Source: Microbulbifer bruguierae
GTDB lineage: Bacteria > Pseudomonadota > Gammaproteobacteria > Pseudomonadales > Cellvibrionaceae
Assembly: GCF_029869925.1 (NCBI RefSeq)
Contig: NZ_CP118605.1
Coordinates: 1,674,001-1,738,000 of the forward strand
Reading direction: 5' to 3'
Length of the DNA stretch: 64,000 bases
This document shows positions 59,863 to 64,000 of this stretch, piece by piece. Each line of letters starts with the position of its first letter. Within the stretch, counting starts at the first letter, position 1. The position numbers and the translations under genes were made by a program. A model generated the notes under the pieces. That model saw only the letters and a program-made list of their open reading frames with translations. It had not been told where the DNA came from and did not search any database.

Positions 59863-62271
59863 ATGAATTCGCTTTCCCGCCAGGCTATTTTCTGCGTTCT
59901 GCTGATGCTGTTGGCCTTCGCCGCCTGCCAGCGAGACTCTGCAACCGCACACAATGACAAACAATCCGGTAAAGCTGCCGCGGAGCATACGGACCAGCAA
60001 AAGACGGCTCCGCCAACGCCCGCGGAAAAAGCGAAAGAAATGGAAGCAGCCGAAGAACAGACCAATACCGGACTGCGACCGGCCACCGCAAAAGACGTGC
60101 GCCCCGAAGCCAAATGGCCAGAAGAAACTAGCGGCGAGTACCCTATCAACGCCTACAACAATTACGTCGAAGCCGGCGACCTCGATGCGATTAAAAAGCA
60201 GGGGAAGCTGAGAATTCTCGTGGATATCGCCAATGTCGACTCCCTACACCGGGAAGCCACACAACAGGATATCGAACTGGAAGAAACCAAACGCATGGCC
60301 CGACACCTGGGGCTGGAACCGGTTGTGCTTTACGCAAACAATTTCGAGCAGCTGATCCCGCTATTAAATGCAGGAAAAGGAGACATCATCGCCAACAATA
60401 TGGTGGTGAATGAATCACGCAAACAGGAAGTCGACTTCTCTATTCCCACAGCAAACACCCATTTTATTCTTGTCTCCAGAAACGATGAAAAGCCGGTTAC
60501 CACTGTTGCCGACCTTCAGGGGAAATCCCTCGAGATTACAAAAGGTACAGCCTACGAGAGACTCGCTAAAGAATACGCAGAAAAGCACCTGGACCTGAAA
60601 TACAAGGCAACGAAAAAGAACTATGTAGAGCTGGTGATCGATGTATCCGAAGGCAATTTGGACTTCACCGTCGTAGAGCAGCAGATTTATGAATTGGTAT
60701 CACAGTTCAAGGATAACCTGCAAAAAAACTATGTATTTCCACAAGAATACGAAATGGCCTGGGCGGTAAGGAAAAATTCCCCACAACTACTCGCCGCCAT
60801 CGACGACTTTGTCCGTCAAAGTAAACTTACCCGTTCGATACAGCGATCAGTAGGTGATCTTGACGAAATAAAAAGACGAGGCGCAATTCGAATACTGACC
60901 CGCAACCATCCGGGAACCTACTTCATGTGGAAAGGCCGAATCATGGGCTTCGAGTTCGAGCTCGCAGAAGCCTTCGCCAAGGAGTTGAATTTACGACTGG
61001 AAATTGTCGTCGCCCCCACCCATCAAGACCTTCAAACCATGTTGGAAAGTGGCAAGGCCGATATTGCCGCGAGCCTGCTGTCAATTACCGAGCGCCGACA
61101 AAATGAAGGCATGGCATTCGGCCCGCCATATATGCAGGAAAAGGTAGTGGTGGTCGGGCGCGATGATGACAAAATTGACAGCCTGAATGATCTTTCCGGG
61201 CGCACGATCCACGTGCGCAAATCCAGCAGCCAATACGACGTCGCCATGGAACTGAAGAAAAAAGTTCCCGACGTAAAAATTGAACTGGCTCCGGAAGATC
61301 TCAACATACAACAGATCATCGACTTGGTCGCAGAAAAGGAATACGACCTGACCATTGCCGATGACGTTTCCGTAAAGCTGGAACACGCATGGCGAAAAAA
61401 TATTGATGAACTTATCGATCTCCATAAGGAAGATAACGTTTACGCGTGGATGTTGCGGGATAACAACCCCGAACTACTAAAAGCGGTAGACAAGTTTTTC
61501 GAAAAAAACAGCACCAAAAAACTGGAAAAAGTGCTCTACACCAAATATTTCGAAGCACCCAAGAAAACCCGCTCCGAGATCAATGAGCTCAATGCCAACG
61601 GCACCATTTCACCCTATGACAAGTTCGTGAAGAAATACGCCGAAAAATTTGATTTCGACTGGCGTCTCGTCGTAGCGCAAATGTTTCAGGAAAGTACGTT
61701 CAACCCCAGAGCAAAATCCTGGGTTGGCGCGCGTGGACTGATGCAGGTTATGCCGGATACCGGAAAGCAAGTGGGTGAAAAAAACCTGTTTGATCCCGAA
61801 TCCAGCGTACGTGCAGGTATAAAGTATCTTGAATGGCTGCACCGAAAATTCGAGGATAAAGGCATCAGCCCGGAGAATATGATGTGGTTCACCCTCGCCT
61901 CCTACAACGCTGGGCTTGGGCACGTTTACGACGCCCAGGATCTGGCGGAGGAAAAAGGCTGGGACCGCAGGGTCTGGTTCGATAACGTGGAAAAGGCGAT
62001 GCTGTTGTTATCGGAAAAGAAATATTACGAACAGGCACGCTATGGGTTCGCCCGCGGCCAAGAGCCCTACGACTATGTGCGCAAAATTCAGGCTCGCTTT
62101 CGTACCTACGTCGCGTTATTGGAAGACTATGAACGCAGGTCCGAGCTTGAAACCGGCAATGTCATGGATTTGTTTTTCCCGGATTACTTGCGTCCGAGGC
62201 AATGGGACTATCTTGCTGAACGTGTAAGCCCACCTCTTGTGAGTCCACCCCAGTTTGTGAGCAGCCAATAA
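59863..62271 (+). CDS. MltF-like lytic transglycosylase lipoprotein with two solute-binding domains
   Basis: An 802-residue protein. The signal peptide has lipobox FAAC (Cys 22 or close). An Ala/Glu/Lys-rich linker (25-95) leads to a first SBP_bac_3-like domain (about 105-320, starting DLDAIKKQGKLRILVDIANVD), a second (about 335-545, starting DLDEIKRRGAIRILTRNHPGTYFMWKGRIMGFEFELAEAFAKEL), and an SLT domain (about 590-760). The catalytic Glu is residue 610 in MFQESTFNPRAKSWVGARGLMQVMPDTG. Standard MltF is about 450-520 residues with one binding domain; here the domain is duplicated. The last residues repeat VSPP. It should cleave peptidoglycan at the outer membrane, gated by ligands of the two domains. 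Confidence 0.9.
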   Translation: MNSLSRQAIFCVLLMLLAFAACQRDSATAHNDKQSGKAAAEHTDQQKTAPPTPAEKAKEMEAAEEQTNTGLRPATAKDVRPEAKWPEETSGEYPINAYNNYVEAGDLDAIKKQGKLRILVDIANVDSLHREATQQDIELEETKRMARHLGLEPVVLYANNFEQLIPLLNAGKGDIIANNMVVNESRKQEVDFSIPTANTHFILVSRNDEKPVTTVADLQGKSLEITKGTAYERLAKEYAEKHLDLKYKATKKNYVELVIDVSEGNLDFTVVEQQIYELVSQFKDNLQKNYVFPQEYEMAWAVRKNSPQLLAAIDDFVRQSKLTRSIQRSVGDLDEIKRRGAIRILTRNHPGTYFMWKGRIMGFEFELAEAFAKELNLRLEIVVAPTHQDLQTMLESGKADIAASLLSITERRQNEGMAFGPPYMQEKVVVVGRDDDKIDSLNDLSGRTIHVRKSSSQYDVAMELKKKVPDVKIELAPEDLNIQQIIDLVAEKEYDLTIADDVSVKLEHAWRKNIDELIDLHKEDNVYAWMLRDNNPELLKAVDKFFEKNSTKKLEKVLYTKYFEAPKKTRSEINELNANGTISPYDKFVKKYAEKFDFDWRLVVAQMFQESTFNPRAKSWVGARGLMQVMPDTGKQVGEKNLFDPESSVRAGIKYLEWLHRKFEDKGISPENMMWFTLASYNAGLGHVYDAQDLAEEKGWDRRVWFDNVEKAMLLLSEKKYYEQARYGFARGQEPYDYVRKIQARFRTYVALLEDYERRSELETGNVMDLFFPDYLRPRQWDYLAERVSPPLVSPPQFVSSQ

Positions 62272-62281
62272 AAAGCGGCGG

Positions 62282-62299
62282 TATAAAACCGCCGCCCTA
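62282..62299. terminator. Short hairpin between convergent mltF-like and cytochrome genes
   Basis: GGCGG, loop TATAAAA, CCGCC within the 39-bp gap. A 5-bp stem flanked by A/C-rich sequence; too short and without a T-tract, so a weak shared terminator at best. Confidence 0.35.
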
Positions 62300-62310
62300 A
62301 GTCAATTAAA

Positions 62311-63444
62311 TTAGCTGCAATTTCCAGGTTCGGATGCAATCCAGTTTTTCAACAGTTCCACACCCTCGTCATGCACCAGACTACGACCAAGCTCCGGCAT
62401 CATGGCGCCAGGATCTGTGGATTCCACGCGGAAATTCAGAATCGACTTCTCCGGACTGCCCGGCACTATCGCAAACAACCGATTGCCGGAACCTGTACCC
62501 GCAGCTACCGGCGGCTTACAGAAGCCCAGACGTCGCATATCCTGCTCACCGTGATGCAACATCAGCCCTGAAGTATCTGCCGCCCCGCTGGGGTTGTGGC
62601 AATGACCACAGTTGATATCCAGATAGGAGCGCGCCCGCTCAGATAGCGAGGAGCTTTCGTCCTGGTAGTCGACATTGTGTGGCACCGCTGCCAGCTCCGG
62701 TACACCACTCAGATACCCTACCTGCTGCCAGTAGAGTAGCTGGTTTTCACTGCCACCCTGATAGGCGTAATCCTTGTTGAGGTGTCGCGCGCGGGGACCG
62801 ATGGGACGCACCGCCTTCTGGGTGTGATTGTCTGCATGGCATCCAGCACACTGGTTTGCGTCCGGTACGACGTAGGTAAATGCCTCTGTTGCACCATCTG
62901 CGCTGACCAGCTGCAAACGTCGTGCATCCCCGGCGATTTCCAGCAAGGCATCGGTCTGCTGCTCGTTCCAAACGTAGGGCAGGGCCTGCCAGCCATCCGC
63001 TCGCCGGACCAGAATCCGGGTCTCCAGCAGGGTCACCTTGCTGAGGTCGAGTCCGGAACCGGCAAAATCATTACTGTAGTCATCCGTACGCAGCACCTTT
63101 CCCTCTTCCCCTTTTGGGTAATAGAAGGTCTTGCTGATAATCGTGCCGACCGGATATTCGAAATCTTCTTCACCGTAGGCAGCACTGGTGCCTTCCGGCA
63201 TCCATACGGTGCGCAGCTTGTGCGCATAATCGGTGAAAAGTGCGGTGTTGAGATCGTAAGGTACCACGCGCTCGTTAAGCGCCAGCTCACCGTCTATTGC
63301 TTCTACCACGTGCCAGGCACTGAGGCTGTCCGGTACGCTATCTTTTTCGTGGATTGTGACCTGGTCACGGGGTGCATCGCACCCCGCCAGTACCAGCGCC
63401 AATACAGTGCCCCCTAACCACTTGGGCAACAGCAGTTTACGCAT
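62311..63444 (-). CDS. SO2930-family diheme c-type cytochrome lipoprotein
   Basis: A 377-residue protein. The lipobox VLAGC (Cys 22) indicates a lipoprotein. Two heme motifs are visible: CAGCH near residue 199, in NQCAGCHADNHTQKAVRPIGPRARHLN, and CGHCH near 280, in YLDINCGHCHNPSGAADTSGL. A conserved MMPELGRSLVHDEGV near 350 may supply an axial Met. This matches the SO_2930 type from Shewanella, which pairs with a parallel beta-helix protein. It overlaps that gene by 8 bp, so the pair is one operon. The role is unknown; electron transfer at the outer membrane or periplasm is likely. Confidence 0.88.
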   Translation of the reverse strand: MRKLLLPKWLGGTVLALVLAGCDAPRDQVTIHEKDSVPDSLSAWHVVEAIDGELALNERVVPYDLNTALFTDYAHKLRTVWMPEGTSAAYGEEDFEYPVGTIISKTFYYPKGEEGKVLRTDDYSNDFAGSGLDLSKVTLLETRILVRRADGWQALPYVWNEQQTDALLEIAGDARRLQLVSADGATEAFTYVVPDANQCAGCHADNHTQKAVRPIGPRARHLNKDYAYQGGSENQLLYWQQVGYLSGVPELAAVPHNVDYQDESSSLSERARSYLDINCGHCHNPSGAADTSGLMLHHGEQDMRRLGFCKPPVAAGTGSGNRLFAIVPGSPEKSILNFRVESTDPGAMMPELGRSLVHDEGVELLKNWIASEPGNCS

Positions 63445-64000
63445 CAGCTACCTCTTCCTCTGCCTTCTGCTCGTCCTGAGGCTGGTCAAATTCCAAAACG
63501 ATCTGCGGCAGCTTTTTCAGGCTGCACTGGTGCGCGGAAATATCGGTGGTGATGTTCTTGTAGCCACCCTGAAGATCGACATTGATGATGCCCGCGCCTT
63601 CATTTTCGATACACAGCTTGAGTTCGTCCGGCAGTTTGCCATCCACCATTTTCGCGCTGTCGATCGCGCCATCCCACATGACGTCAGGCAGGCTGCCAGT
63701 CAGGCCGAATTTGGCAATTTTCAGCGCTTTCAGCTCCATATGATCCGGTGAGCCACCGCCACCGGTGAAGGTGTTGTCGTAGATGTAGATACCTTCCGGG
63801 TAGGGGTCAAAGTTTTCCTGGGTCGATTTGTCGGTGTAGTAACCGGCGGCAAAATAGCTGCTGACAATGACGTTGGCAGTGTCGTTATCGGAAATCTCGT
63901 TATTGAAAATTTCCACATAGTCATTGGAGTTGATCACCACCCCGGAACCTGCCGGCACCGCGGCAACCGGCGTGCCTTCGTGACCGAAGTTCTCGGTGTT
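63437..64000 (-). CDS. Parallel beta-helix protein, 3'-terminal part (cut by window end)
   Basis: The frame runs off the window at 64000. Visible are 187 codons, beginning NTENFGHEGTPVAAVPAGSG and continuing through right-handed beta-helix rungs (NDYVEIFNNEISDNDTANVIVSSY, IYIYDNTFTGGG) to a non-repetitive C-terminus with KLCIENEGAGIINVDLQ and an acidic tail. This fits the beta-helix partner of SO2930-type cytochromes (Shewanella SO_2929-2931 cluster). The stop overlaps the cytochrome start by 8 bp. The true start lies beyond the window. Confidence 0.8.
   Translation of the reverse strand, partial: NTENFGHEGTPVAAVPAGSGVVINSNDYVEIFNNEISDNDTANVIVSSYFAAGYYTDKSTQENFDPYPEGIYIYDNTFTGGGGSPDHMELKALKIAKFGLTGSLPDVMWDGAIDSAKMVDGKLPDELKLCIENEGAGIINVDLQGGYKNITTDISAHQCSLKKLPQIVLEFDQPQDEQKAEEEVADA

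Overview
The window looks like a chromosomal segment of a free-living, probably marine, gammaproteobacterium. A complete rsxABCDGE operon, divergent apbC/metG, a ybgA-like/phrB pair, a YqjD/E/K-like trio and a YdiJ-type dehydrogenase all fit that class. The Cellvibrionales/Microbulbifer group is my best guess from gene content, but this is an inference and not a measurement. I see no rRNA, tRNA, integrase, transposase or phage gene.

Layout. 1-15.3 kb: tail of a lytic-transglycosylase-like gene, an AraC regulator with a membrane N-terminus, cytochrome c5, a PpiC isomerase + HupE/UreJ pair, an aminotransferase + Lrp pair, a GDSL-esterase autotransporter, a DNA-repair cluster (DUF523/DUF1722, CPD photolyase, DUF2878), a YdiJ-like FAD/Fe-S dehydrogenase and a TPR protein. 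15.3-25.2 kb: a 3D-domain protein, two small hypotheticals, tRNA hydroxylase TrhO, two diverged STAS-like paralogues, ApbC/Mrp with a His-rich N-terminus, MetG, a perfect REP-type inverted pair and a 2-hydroxyacid dehydrogenase. 25.2-29.6 kb: a zinc metalloprotease lipoprotein and a YqjD/YqjE/YqjK-like envelope-stress trio.

29.6-34.6 kb is a nitrogen-assimilation module: a NIT-ANTAR antiterminator (NasR-like) divergent from a nitrite/formate channel, a fused PP2C phosphatase/Ser-Thr kinase and cyanase. The intergenic region carries an NtrC-type site, a sigma-54 -24/-12 promoter, small hairpins and a strong intrinsic terminator ahead of the channel gene. This is the expected architecture for NtrC activation plus ANTAR-controlled attenuation. 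It is followed by a sirtuin, a GNAT/CelD-like protein, a YghU-type glutathione transferase, a TPR-like protein and an acetyltransferase.

39.6-52.1 kb is a complete type I-C CRISPR-Cas locus on the minus strand: WYL regulator, cas3, cas5c, cas8c, cas7c, cas4, cas1, cas2, then an array that I count at 58 repeats (56 uniform, two decayed at the leader-distal end). 52.5-58.4 kb is the rsxABCDGE electron-transport operon. 58.9-64 kb holds a TetR regulator, an MltF-like transglycosylase with two solute-binding domains instead of one, and a diheme cytochrome c/beta-helix pair cut by the window end.

A recurrent oddity is short tandem duplication (10-20 bp units, 2-4 copies) at gene boundaries. In at least three cases the duplicated unit contains the stop codon of the gene.
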